From Syntrophomonadaceae bacterium (GTDB lineage: Bacteria > Bacillota > Dethiobacteria > DTU022), in contig SLSE01000180.1 in assembly GCA_007130585.1 (NCBI GenBank), forward strand, positions 1-37,162: 37,162 nt of DNA. Direction: 5' to 3'. Shown one piece after another: positions 7,098 through 15,678 of this stretch. Position 1 is the first letter of the stretch. Each line of letters opens with the position of its first letter. The translations under genes and the position numbers were made by a program. The notes under the pieces were generated by a model. It was not told the origin of the DNA and searched no databases. It saw only the letters and a program-made list of their open reading frames with translations.

Positions 7098-7928
7098 TTA
7101 TTCACCTCCTTGCGTTGCAAATAGATCTTGCAGGGCATCAAAAAGAACCTCTTTCAGCTTCCCGATTCTTCTTAACGCTGCCCGATCCGGTCCTGCCGTC
7201 CGGGGTTCGGATATAAGATACAGCGAGCGGTTTATCTCAAGCTGAATCCAGGGGATGCGGCCGGCCCGGCCGTGTTTTCTTGTTATATAACCACCGCTGA
7301 AAGGCCGGTTAAGCTGTACGGCAGGAATCCCCGCGCAATGATAGTACTTCTTCAGGTAGCGCTCTAATACCTGCCTAAGGGTCCTGATTAATTCCGGCGG
7401 GGCTGAAACAGGCCCATCCAGGGCATTTCCGTCAGGGTCGCCCAGGTTGCCAAGGCAAACCGGGGGCCGCTCCCGGCCGGAGTCAGCGGAGTTATCCGGC
7501 CCCCGGGCCAGCATGGTATGGCAGTCAAGGCCCAGCAGGATATTCCGGTTTCCGGAGGCCGCTGATAGCAGCGCGTGGTAAGGGTAGTAGTAGCGATCCA
7601 GGAGCTGCTTAACCTGCCTGCCGGTCAATCCTGCCGGGTCCTGCCAGATATATTCGTCATTTACAGTTACAGTTTTCACAACCCCGTCGGGGTTTTGGGG
7701 CGGCCGATCGCCTGCAGCCCGGTTAACGTCAACTACGGCCCGGGCAACAGGAAATTGAAACCGGGCCCGGACTCTTTCGCCAAAATCGTATAAATAACCG
7801 GCCCAGGTGTCCCCGTCCCTGAGCAGGGCCTGCAGGTCAAGACGGCAGCAACTGCTGACTTCCGGCGGCACTTCCAGCCCCCCGTGGGGAACAGATATTA
7901 ACAGCGGGAGGCAGTTGATCGGCGCCAT
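7098..7928 (-). CDS. N-formylglutamate amidohydrolase-like enzyme (FGase family)
   Basis: 276 residues with the marks of the FGase family (HutG type), zinc-dependent hydrolases that cleave N-formyl-L-glutamate: LISVPHGGLEVPPEV near residue 10, VVDVNR near 66, GLDCHTML near 133, RPFSGGYITRKHG near 208 and a C-terminal QLEINRSLYL. The conserved His and Asp/Glu in these blocks are the expected metal and catalytic residues. It starts 7 bases after the stop of the ATP-grasp gene, with GGAGG overlapping that stop. No hut genes are adjacent, so histidine breakdown is unlikely to be its role. In this operon it more likely hydrolyses an N-acyl or peptide bond to a glutamate-like residue (inference). 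Confidence 0.85.
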   Translation of the reverse strand: MAPINCLPLLISVPHGGLEVPPEVSSCCRLDLQALLRDGDTWAGYLYDFGERVRARFQFPVARAVVDVNRAAGDRPPQNPDGVVKTVTVNDEYIWQDPAGLTGRQVKQLLDRYYYPYHALLSAASGNRNILLGLDCHTMLARGPDNSADSGRERPPVCLGNLGDPDGNALDGPVSAPPELIRTLRQVLERYLKKYYHCAGIPAVQLNRPFSGGYITRKHGRAGRIPWIQLEINRSLYLISEPRTAGPDRAALRRIGKLKEVLFDALQDLFATQGGE

Positions 7929-7935
7929 TATCGAT

Positions 7936-10104
7936 TCAGTCCTCCAATAGCAGCAGGGTTAACAGCAGGGCCCTCTGCAATAGTTCTCCCCGGTGGATAC
8001 ATTCGTGAGGAGTAAACATATCCCGGCTGGCCGGGGCAAATCCGCAGATTACCGGTATGCCCGCGGGCACCTCGCCGGCGGCTGAAGGCAGCAGGCTGGA
8101 ATCGACACCAAAGGGAAGGTTCCACTCTTCGCTGATCTTTTTAAGCTGCGCAATAACAGCTTCAGCCGCCGTGGAACGATTTAAAGGAGGCCTTTCTTCA
8201 AGCCTTTCTATATAAACTTTGGTTTCATCCCCTTCCTCCTGCTGCGACTCAAACAACGAATGGAGTCTCGTTTCCGCTTCATCGGCCCGCTCTGAATCAA
8301 GAAAGGTAATATAAACTATGGCCCTGATCCGGTGCGGGAGCAGAACGCTATAGCGTTCGGAATGAACCTCCTGGACGGCAACGGTTAGCCTTTCTTCAGG
8401 ACAGCTCAGTGTGCCGATCTGATCCGCCCGGCTTAAGAACCAGCTCATCAGGTCGCTTTCCGAATCGTGAGCCCCGATCCGCTTAAATTCACCTTCCACC
8501 AGGATGCTGAATTTTCGGGAACCCCGGCGCTGATCAACAATCTTACCGCTGCGAAACCCGGGCTGCATAATAATCACCCGTCCCGCTTTTGAGGCAGCCT
8601 GCTGCAGGTATGGAGCGCTGTAACGCATCCCCCGGCCTTCATCGGCATAAATAAACACGCCCGGCTTGGCAGTTTCCAGCTTTTCCACCTGCTTCAGGGT
8701 TTTCAGCACCTGCAGGATACAGGCCAGACCCGCCCGGCTGGAAGCGATACCCTCGCCGTAAAGCCATTCCGGATCACGGCGAAAAGGGATAGGATATCCG
8801 CCACCTCCATCGCGGGGTACATCTATAGAAGCTACCAGCAGGGTGCCTCCCTCCAGGCCGGCGTCTGTCTGCCAGGTCCAGGCCGAGCGCTTGCTGCTAA
8901 ACTGTTTGGCAATAGACAACCCCAGTTCTGCAAACCGGTGCTCCAGTCTTTTTATCACTGTTCCCAGCCCGACGGGATCTCCTGTCCAGCTGGGCAGGTT
9001 AGTCCAGTTTTTTAATTCTTCTTCATACTCATCCCGGCAATGGATAAGGTTTGTAAAGGCCGTTGTCCTCGGATCATCATGAAGCAGGGAAGCGCTGTCC
9101 TCGCTAATTAGGGGTCCGAAATAGCGCTGGCTGGTCACCTCGATCAGCCGGTTGACCAGGGCGCTGTAATCCAGGCCGATAGTTTTTGCAGCATACACGT
9201 AAGAACCGCCCGGTCCCAGGCTGGCCATTGAATTTACTTCCAGGATATACGGATTGCCCCGGTCATCAATCCTGAAATCCACCCTGGCGCTGTCAAAACA
9301 GCCCAGCGCTTTAAAAGCATCTACGGCCAGCATTTTGACCTTCTCGGTTACCGCCGGTTCCAGGGGCGCAGGGCAAATGGTTTCCAGTTCCCGGCCGCTG
9401 GTTTTTATTTTATCCTCGTAGGTATAAATCTGCTCCCCTTCTTTAAAAACTATTTCCACGGGAGGAAAAGCTTCCACGGGATCGTTCCCGAGGAGGCCCA
9501 CGTTTATTTCACGTCCGGCAATATATTCTTCCACCAGGGTCGGGGCCCTGAACATGTTGTAAATTACCTCGACCCCTTCCCGCAGCTCCCGATCATTATT
9601 AACAATCTTCAGGCCAAATGAAACCGCCTCATCCTTGGGCTTCACAATTAAAGGGTACCTCAGGCCCTCACTGAGGGGCAGAGGAAAAGCGGGTGTTTCA
9701 AGAACAGTAAAATTGGGGGTGGGAAGTCCTTTCTGAAGTAAAACCATCTTGGTCAGCACTTTATCCAGGGCTATTGCGTGGGTTTCCGGTCCGGAGCCGA
9801 CATAGGGAATGCCCAGCATTTCAAGGATACCCGGGATATGGGTATAGCGGGCCCGTCCCTGGATTCCGTAACTCAGGTTAAAAACCAGGCCGGGACGCTC
9901 TCCCGATATTACGGTGGGCATAAATTCTTCCAGGGCGGAAATGATATTTTTGTCCCCCTCAAAAGCCTTCACCTGGTGCCCCCCGGCCTCAAGAGCTTCC
10001 GTGATCATATCTATTGTCTGCAGGCCGTATTTCTCGCGGTTGGGCGTTCCGAAAAGGTTGATTACCGCCTGGCTGTCGCGGTTATAGATTATTGCTATTT
10101 TCAA
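7936..10104 (-). CDS. ATP-grasp (D-Ala-D-Ala ligase-like) fused to a metal-ligand-less M20 peptidase-like domain, copy A
   Basis: 722 residues. Residues 1-330 follow D-Ala-D-Ala ligase: FNLSYGIQGRARYTHIPGIL, the nucleotide-binding PLIVKPKDEAVSFG (151-164), VEEYIAGREINVGLLG (191-206) and metal-binding ARVDFRIDD ... YILEVNSM (273-293). This half should activate a carboxylate with ATP and join it to an amine. From about 380 the sequence follows M20 carboxypeptidases (G2 type): WLYGEGIASSRAGLACIL, YADEGRGMRYS, GKIVDQRRGSRKFSILVEG, FTPHECIHRGEL. All five usual zinc ligands are replaced: S426 for His, S455 for Asp, G490 for Glu, Q514 for Glu, F697 for His. The C-domain should therefore bind rather than cleave peptides. 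Start TTG at 10104, GGGAGGT upstream. Substrates unknown. Confidence 0.85.
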   Translation of the reverse strand: MKIAIIYNRDSQAVINLFGTPNREKYGLQTIDMITEALEAGGHQVKAFEGDKNIISALEEFMPTVISGERPGLVFNLSYGIQGRARYTHIPGILEMLGIPYVGSGPETHAIALDKVLTKMVLLQKGLPTPNFTVLETPAFPLPLSEGLRYPLIVKPKDEAVSFGLKIVNNDRELREGVEVIYNMFRAPTLVEEYIAGREINVGLLGNDPVEAFPPVEIVFKEGEQIYTYEDKIKTSGRELETICPAPLEPAVTEKVKMLAVDAFKALGCFDSARVDFRIDDRGNPYILEVNSMASLGPGGSYVYAAKTIGLDYSALVNRLIEVTSQRYFGPLISEDSASLLHDDPRTTAFTNLIHCRDEYEEELKNWTNLPSWTGDPVGLGTVIKRLEHRFAELGLSIAKQFSSKRSAWTWQTDAGLEGGTLLVASIDVPRDGGGGYPIPFRRDPEWLYGEGIASSRAGLACILQVLKTLKQVEKLETAKPGVFIYADEGRGMRYSAPYLQQAASKAGRVIIMQPGFRSGKIVDQRRGSRKFSILVEGEFKRIGAHDSESDLMSWFLSRADQIGTLSCPEERLTVAVQEVHSERYSVLLPHRIRAIVYITFLDSERADEAETRLHSLFESQQEEGDETKVYIERLEERPPLNRSTAAEAVIAQLKKISEEWNLPFGVDSSLLPSAAGEVPAGIPVICGFAPASRDMFTPHECIHRGELLQRALLLTLLLLED

Positions 10105-10108
10105 CGCT

Positions 10109-11761
10109 TCATACCTCCCTGTCGTTCGTGTTTATGAACTGCGGCCCGCGGGCACTGCCATCCCGCCGGGGGTCAGACACGCCGGTAAAGTCTCCACCGG
10201 GCGTTTCCGGAAGTTTAACGGCATGCACGCTGCCCAGGTAGAAACTGTAAGCCCCTTTGCCCGTAACCTGAAAACCGGCCCGGCTCAAAGCCTCTACCAC
10301 CTCCGGCCGGTATATTCGCTTTTCGATGGCCGCCTTCCCGCTGCTGCCCGCGTGCAGGCGGGGCGCTTCAACGGCCTCACCCAGGCTCTGACCCGAATCG
10401 ATAACCCGGCAAATAACCTGGGCCAGGACCGTTGATATCCGTTCACTGCCCGGGCTGCCCAGCATCATCAGGGGCTCTCCATTTTTCCTGAACAGGAGCG
10501 TAGGAGCCACGCTGCTGAAAGGGCGCCCCCCGGGGATCAGGAAGTTCGGATGAAGCATGTTCTTGTAATCAAAGGCGCTCATATAATTGTTATAAAAAAA
10601 TCCCAGGTTCCCGGTCATGGTTTTTGCACCGAAAACCAGCTCGATCGATTGGGTTATCCCCACGATATTGCCATAGGAGTCGGCAGCCGACAGGTGGGTT
10701 GTTTCTCCCGAGGTGGGCGGAGGTTCAAATTTTTCTTCAGCCACATACAGCAGCAGATCTTTAATCCGGGATGCAATATGGGAAGCGCTGCCTTTGTCAA
10801 CCATCCACCGGTCATCGAGCTGGGGGTAACGGGCCGGATCAATCGGCAGCCGTTCCCTTTTAACCAGGGCAGCCCGAAAAGCCATGGCCAGCAGCAGGTA
10901 GCAGAGAGGGCTGTCCGGAAGCAATCTTTCCGCATCAAAGAGCTCCAGGATATTTAAAATCTGGACCAGGGCCCGCCCTGCGCCCGGAGGAGGGTAAGTA
11001 GCCAGCGCATAGCCGCGGTAAGAACCTTTTAAAACCTCCCGTTGGATGGGATAGGGAATCTGGCTTAAATCCGCCCTGGATATGTAGCCGTTACGCTGCT
11101 TCATGTCCTCCAGGATGCTTTCGGCAATATCTCCCAGGTAAAAATCCCGCCAGCCCTTCTCTGCGATCTGTTCCAGGCAGGAGGCAAGCTGGGGCTGGTA
11201 CGCGGTATCGCCGGCGTTCAGGGGCCTGCCGTTCTTGAAGAAAATTGAGCGCACCGTTTGATCCTTGAGCTTTTCTTTTTCCCTGGCCAGAAGCCTCTGC
11301 TGAAGGGCGGTAATCTTAAACCCGTATTTGGCGGCGCCTATAGCCGGCTTAAGAACCACGTCGATGGGAAGCGTTCCGTAAGTTTCGAGAAGGTATCCGA
11401 GCGCAGCCGGGGTGGAAGGCACGGTGGAAGCGCTGAGACCCAGCTTGAGAGGCCGGGCAGGAAGCCGGCTGGGATTGATTTCAAAAGGGGCCCGGGAGGA
11501 TCCGTCCAGGGCAACGGTTACCGGCTCACCGTTGGGGCAGTGGTGCAGCAAGACCATGCTCTGCCCGCCCAGGCCTGAAGCCTGCGGCTCTGTAACTCCC
11601 AGGCAGAAAGCAGCAGCCACTGCGGCATCAACGGCGTTGCCACCCAGCTCAAGCATCCGCACTCCCGCTTCGGTAGCCGGATCGGACGCGGTTGAAACCA
11701 TGCCATAACGGCTGGTGGCTGTTTTTGCTTTTTTCTGTTTAATATCTTCTGTTTCGGCCAA
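10109..11761 (-). CDS. Gamma-glutamyltransferase-like Ntn hydrolase, probably cytoplasmic
   Basis: 550 residues of the gamma-glutamyltranspeptidase family, which moves or hydrolyses gamma-glutamyl groups after self-cleavage. The N-terminal block AGVRMLELGGNAVDAAVAAA is typical. The cleavage/nucleophile motif GETTHLSAADSYGN places the catalytic threonine at T354. YPPPGAGRALVQIL and LGSPGSERISTVLAQ match the large- and small-subunit glycine-rich segments. There is no signal peptide (the N-terminus is MAETEDIKQKKAKTATS), so unlike most GGTs it should act in the cytoplasm. Start is TTG at 11761 with CGGGG about 8 bases upstream. It sits between two paralogous ATP-grasp genes, 4 bases before copy A, pointing to a shared pathway. 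Confidence 0.88.
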   Translation of the reverse strand: MAETEDIKQKKAKTATSRYGMVSTASDPATEAGVRMLELGGNAVDAAVAAAFCLGVTEPQASGLGGQSMVLLHHCPNGEPVTVALDGSSRAPFEINPSRLPARPLKLGLSASTVPSTPAALGYLLETYGTLPIDVVLKPAIGAAKYGFKITALQQRLLAREKEKLKDQTVRSIFFKNGRPLNAGDTAYQPQLASCLEQIAEKGWRDFYLGDIAESILEDMKQRNGYISRADLSQIPYPIQREVLKGSYRGYALATYPPPGAGRALVQILNILELFDAERLLPDSPLCYLLLAMAFRAALVKRERLPIDPARYPQLDDRWMVDKGSASHIASRIKDLLLYVAEEKFEPPPTSGETTHLSAADSYGNIVGITQSIELVFGAKTMTGNLGFFYNNYMSAFDYKNMLHPNFLIPGGRPFSSVAPTLLFRKNGEPLMMLGSPGSERISTVLAQVICRVIDSGQSLGEAVEAPRLHAGSSGKAAIEKRIYRPEVVEALSRAGFQVTGKGAYSFYLGSVHAVKLPETPGGDFTGVSDPRRDGSARGPQFINTNDREV

Positions 11762-11861
11762 CCCGGTTTCCCCGCTTTCCTTAAGCTTGTTATAGATTTA
11801 TACCACACCTTTGGCCGGCGGTAAATTAAAAATGCTGCCGGCCAGTATTATGCCAGGGCAG

Positions 11862-14030
11862 TTAATCTTCCAGCAAGAACAGTGCTAAGAGGACCAGACG
11901 CTGCATAAGTTCTCCGCGATGGATACATTCATGGGGAGTATATATGTCCCGGCCGGCCGGCCCGAATCCGCATATGACCGGGATACCCGCCGGCACTTCT
12001 CCGGCGGCCGAAGGCAAAAGGCTTGCCTCCAATCCAAAAGGAAGCCTCCAGGTGTCGCTTAGTTTTTCCAGCCGATCAATTAATTTTTCCGTTTCCGGAG
12101 AGCAGATCAAAGGCGGCCTTTCCACCATTTTTTCAATATATACGCTGGGTTCGCCCTGCAGACCCTGCGAGGGGGCAAAAAGCATTCTCAGCCGGATTTC
12201 CGCCTGGTCGGCCAGCTCCGGCTCCAGGAATGACACATACACCATGGCCCTGATCCTGTGGGGAAGCAGAACGCTGTGACGCTCCGACTGCACTTCCTGG
12301 AGCGCAACTGTTACTTTTTCTTCCGGTCTGTTTAAGGAATCTATCATATCCGCCCGGCTTACAAACCACTTCATCAGGTTACCGAGAGTATCCCGGGCTC
12401 CGATGCGCTGAGATAATCCTTCGATCAGGATATTGAATTTTCGCAGCCCCCTGCGTTGATGCACAACTTTGCCGTTCAGGAAACCGGGCTGCAAGACTAT
12501 TACCTGCCCAACCCGGGAAGCAGCTTTCTGCAGCAGTTTGCTGCTGTATCTCATGCCACGCCCCTCGTCTGCATAAAGAAATATCCCGACTTTATTACAC
12601 TGGAGCCTCTCTGCATAATGCAGGCCTTTAAGAACTTTTAGAAGAGAGGCAATACCGGCCCGGCTGGAAGCAATGCCTTCTCCATACAGCCATTCAGAGT
12701 CCTGCCGGAAAGGCATGGAATAAGCGCCGGCCCCGTAGCCGGGAACGTCGACCGGAACAACAAGAAGAGTTCCTTCTTCAAAACCGGCTGCAGTTTCCCA
12801 GGCCCAGACCGAGCGGTAGTCCGAAAATGCTTCAACCGGCTTAAGGCGCAGTTCCATTAACCTGGACTCCACTCTTTTGATTACAGCCCCCACCCCGACA
12901 GGATCATCAGTGCAGCTCGGCAAACCGGTCCAGTTTTTCAGTTCCTCTTCCAGCTGATCTCTACCCTGTGTAAGAAAAGTAAAGATTTTTGTCCGCGGGT
13001 CATCACTGGTAAACGCTTCACTGCTCTCCGGATAGAAAGGTCCGAAATAGCGTTGACTGGCAATTCTTATCAGGCGGTTGACCAGTTCGCTGTATCCCAA
13101 CCCGGTTTTTTTAGCGGCAAACACGTAAGACCCCTTTGGCTCAAGGCTGGGCATAGAGTTAACCTCCAGGATATAGGGGTTTTCTTCGGAATCCAGGCGA
13201 AAGTCTATACGGGCGCTATCGAAGCAGCCCAGGACCTGAAATGCTTCTACGGCCATTGACTGAATTTTTTCAGTTAACCCCGCCTCCATGAGAGCAGGGC
13301 ATATTTTCTCCAGCTTGCGGCCGCTGGCAAGGATCTTATCCTCGTAGGTATAGATGCGCTCACCTTTATCAAAAATCACTTCAACGGGAGGAAAGGCCTG
13401 CACCGGATTATTACCAAGCAACCCGACATTTATTTCGCGGCCTTCTATATACTCTTCGACCAGGGTTGGAGCCCCGTACATATCATAAATGGCCTTCACC
13501 CCTTCCCGTAACTCTTCATTGTTTCGCACAATTTTTAATCCCAAGGAAACCGCTTCACCCCTGGGTTTTACAATGAGTGGAAAGCGCAGTTCGTCGGCAA
13601 GGGGCAGATTAAAATCGGGGCTTTCGATGACAGTAAATTTGGGAGTGGGCAGACCTTTCTGCAGCAGCACTATTTTAGTCAGCACTTTATCGAGGGCAAT
13701 TGTATGTGTTTCGGGGCCTGAACCCACATAAGGGATGCCCAGCATTTCCAGGATGCCCGGTATATGGGCATAGCGGGCCCGCCCCTGGATACCGTAGCTA
13801 AGGTTGAAAACCAGCCCCGGACGTTCGCCTGATATAACCGTTGGCATAAACTTTTCAAGGGCGGTTATAACATTTTTATCGCCCTCAAAAGCTTTAACCT
13901 GATGTCCTCCCACCGTCAGAGCGCCCATGACCATATCAATGGTTTCCAGGCCGTACTTTTCCCGGCTTGGAGTCCCAAAGAGGTTAATCACAGCCTGGCT
14001 TTCCCGGTTAAAAATCACGGCAACTTTCAC
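11862..14030 (-). CDS. ATP-grasp (D-Ala-D-Ala ligase-like) fused to a metal-ligand-less M20 peptidase-like domain, copy B
   Basis: A second 722-residue protein, collinear with copy A over its whole length and nearly identical in blocks such as GIQGRARYAHIPGILEMLGI, TPHECIHRGEL and SLLPSAAGEVPAGIPVICGF. The ATP-grasp motifs are kept (PLIVKPRGEAVSLG, VEEYIEGREINVG, ARIDFRLDS ... ILEVNSM). The M20-like half again lacks the zinc ligands: P426, S455, G490, Q514 and Y697 stand where His, Asp, Glu, Glu and His are expected. Where copies A and B differ at these sites (S/P426, F/Y697) neither has a ligand, so the loss predates or was tolerated through the duplication. Start GTG at 14030 with GGGGAGGG about 8 bases upstream. 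The two copies may add different residues or form a heterodimer (inference). Confidence 0.85.
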   Translation of the reverse strand: MKVAVIFNRESQAVINLFGTPSREKYGLETIDMVMGALTVGGHQVKAFEGDKNVITALEKFMPTVISGERPGLVFNLSYGIQGRARYAHIPGILEMLGIPYVGSGPETHTIALDKVLTKIVLLQKGLPTPKFTVIESPDFNLPLADELRFPLIVKPRGEAVSLGLKIVRNNEELREGVKAIYDMYGAPTLVEEYIEGREINVGLLGNNPVQAFPPVEVIFDKGERIYTYEDKILASGRKLEKICPALMEAGLTEKIQSMAVEAFQVLGCFDSARIDFRLDSEENPYILEVNSMPSLEPKGSYVFAAKKTGLGYSELVNRLIRIASQRYFGPFYPESSEAFTSDDPRTKIFTFLTQGRDQLEEELKNWTGLPSCTDDPVGVGAVIKRVESRLMELRLKPVEAFSDYRSVWAWETAAGFEEGTLLVVPVDVPGYGAGAYSMPFRQDSEWLYGEGIASSRAGIASLLKVLKGLHYAERLQCNKVGIFLYADEGRGMRYSSKLLQKAASRVGQVIVLQPGFLNGKVVHQRRGLRKFNILIEGLSQRIGARDTLGNLMKWFVSRADMIDSLNRPEEKVTVALQEVQSERHSVLLPHRIRAMVYVSFLEPELADQAEIRLRMLFAPSQGLQGEPSVYIEKMVERPPLICSPETEKLIDRLEKLSDTWRLPFGLEASLLPSAAGEVPAGIPVICGFGPAGRDIYTPHECIHRGELMQRLVLLALFLLED

Positions 14031-14112
14031 TGGTTTTCCCTCCCCGTCAATACAGGATTATTACCTGGAACCGGGCTATCCCGGGTATATAATTGTGAAA
14101 AAAATGCCGCTT

Positions 14113-15429
14113 TCAGGAAAAAGCCATTTCGGCAACCTGGTGCTTCGGAACAAAGTAGTTGGCAGCCAGGATGAGCAGGGCCGCAGCCACAGCACCGGTA
14201 GAGCTGAGCTGAATGGCTGTTGACAGGCCAAGAAAGTTTGACAGAAAACCTGTCAGGTAAGGACCGAAGCTGTAAACAACCGTGTAAGCGGTACTGAAAA
14301 GACCGAAACCGGCCCCCTGGTAGCGGGGAGGCATATTTCGCATTACATACGAGTTGATCAGGGTATTTGTATTGAGGCAGGCCGCGCCCAGCAGGGCCAA
14401 CACTGCCAGCAGCTGCCAGTGACCTTCAACCAGGGTAAGAGCAAAAAAAAGGCTCACACTGATAACCAGGTTGGAAAATAAAACGGGGTTGTTACCGAAA
14501 CGGTCGGCCAGCCAGCCTATGACAATTTTCGCCGCCAGGCCGGCTACCGCAACAATGATAAACATCCTGTTGGCCACCTCAAAGCTATAACCTCTTTCCT
14601 CGACCAGAAATGTGGGGATAAATGTGTTAATTCCCGTCCAGGACAGGGCCCCTAATCCACCGACCAGGGTACTCCAGATCAGAAACCGCCTGATTACCGG
14701 GTTGCGAAAAATAACTGAAGAGGTAAATGTTTGCTGCAGAAAACCTTTGACAACGCTACCCGCGGCTGTCCCCTGCCCGGACAGGTTACTGCTTTCTTCA
14801 CGGGTTGACTGATGCGCAGCCGTATAATTTTTTTCAAAACCGGCCGAACGCCCCCGGTAGCGATAAAATACAAATGTCAGAGCAGCCAGAAGAACTCCGG
14901 AAACCGCAAAAAGAAGCTGCCAGTTTAAAAAAAGAACAAAAACTGTAACCACTGCCGGGGAAGAGATGGCAGCTATCATACCGAAAGATTCGAATGCAGC
15001 CGTGGCTGTAGCAGCCCGCTCGCGGGAACCAATTATCACGGCCAGGGTGTAGCCGGCGGTTACATATATACCGCTGCTGACTCCCAGTATAAAAGTCATT
15101 GCAGCCAGGATTGAATATCCCGGCGAGAGGGCGACTCCAAGGAAAGAGAGGGCCATTGCCGCGCTGCCGATCATGACAGTTTTCGTGCAGCCGATTTGAT
15201 CGGCCATGATTCCCGAGGGAAAGCGGGCCAGGGCATAGCCGAAAAAAACCAGGGTAACAAGCAGGCCGGCCTGGGCGTTGTCGATCAGGAAGGCCTCGCG
15301 GAGGGGAATAAGAAGGGGCGGGAACAGGTTCTTGGTATAACCCTGAAACAAAAATATAACAGCGTTAAGCATAAAAACCGTTCCCGTGATCAGGCCCAGC
15401 ACACTTTGCTGCTGCTGTTTGTTACTCAT
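14113..15429 (-). CDS. Major facilitator superfamily transporter
   Basis: 438 residues with about 12 hydrophobic helices. The loop after helix 2 reads YALARFPSGIMADQIG, and its second-half counterpart GWLADRFG is also clear, both MFS motif-A variants. The frame is open for 61 codons further upstream, but that stretch is not membrane-like. The ATG at 15429 has AAAGGCGGGG ahead of it and starts MSNKQQQQSVLGLITG, directly before helix 1. It is the first gene of the ATP-grasp/GGT operon, 82 bases before copy B, so it may import the substrate or export the product. Its leader holds complementary ACAGGAG/CTCCTGT arms (15457-15486). Confidence 0.88.
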   Translation of the reverse strand: MSNKQQQQSVLGLITGTVFMLNAVIFLFQGYTKNLFPPLLIPLREAFLIDNAQAGLLVTLVFFGYALARFPSGIMADQIGCTKTVMIGSAAMALSFLGVALSPGYSILAAMTFILGVSSGIYVTAGYTLAVIIGSRERAATATAAFESFGMIAAISSPAVVTVFVLFLNWQLLFAVSGVLLAALTFVFYRYRGRSAGFEKNYTAAHQSTREESSNLSGQGTAAGSVVKGFLQQTFTSSVIFRNPVIRRFLIWSTLVGGLGALSWTGINTFIPTFLVEERGYSFEVANRMFIIVAVAGLAAKIVIGWLADRFGNNPVLFSNLVISVSLFFALTLVEGHWQLLAVLALLGAACLNTNTLINSYVMRNMPPRYQGAGFGLFSTAYTVVYSFGPYLTGFLSNFLGLSTAIQLSSTGAVAAALLILAANYFVPKHQVAEMAFS

Positions 15430-15603
15430 CTTATGCCCCGCCTTTCTTGACCCGCTACAGGAGGCTGACGGAAAAACATCTCCTGTCACAATTTTAACAT
15501 AATTTAAGTTTGCCCGGGCTGCCGGGCAGGCCCTGTCCTGTGGCAGTGAAGAATATAATTCTTCCCGGGCTGTTGCGGTCAGAAGCAGGAAGGACTTTCC
15601 CGT

Positions 15604-15638
15604 TAAAAACACAGCACGCAGATCAGGCTGCGTGCTGC
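15604..15638 (-). terminator. Intrinsic terminator after the dap/TspO operon
   Basis: On the minus strand CAGCACGCAG, a 6-base loop and CTGCGTGCTG form a perfect 10-base stem followed by TGTTTTTAACG. It lies about 40 bases past the stop of the TspO-like gene. It separates the diaminopimelate operon from the MFS/ATP-grasp operon, so the two are probably independent units. Confidence 0.85.
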
Positions 15639-15678
15639 AGGAAAGTAATCTCTGCTTTTAAACCGCGGTTCCGCTTGC

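Noticed and set aside
15430..15612. 61-codon N-terminal extension of the MFS transporter
   Set aside because: The extra residues are not membrane-like and overlap the operon leader and terminator region; the ATG at 15429 has a ribosome site.
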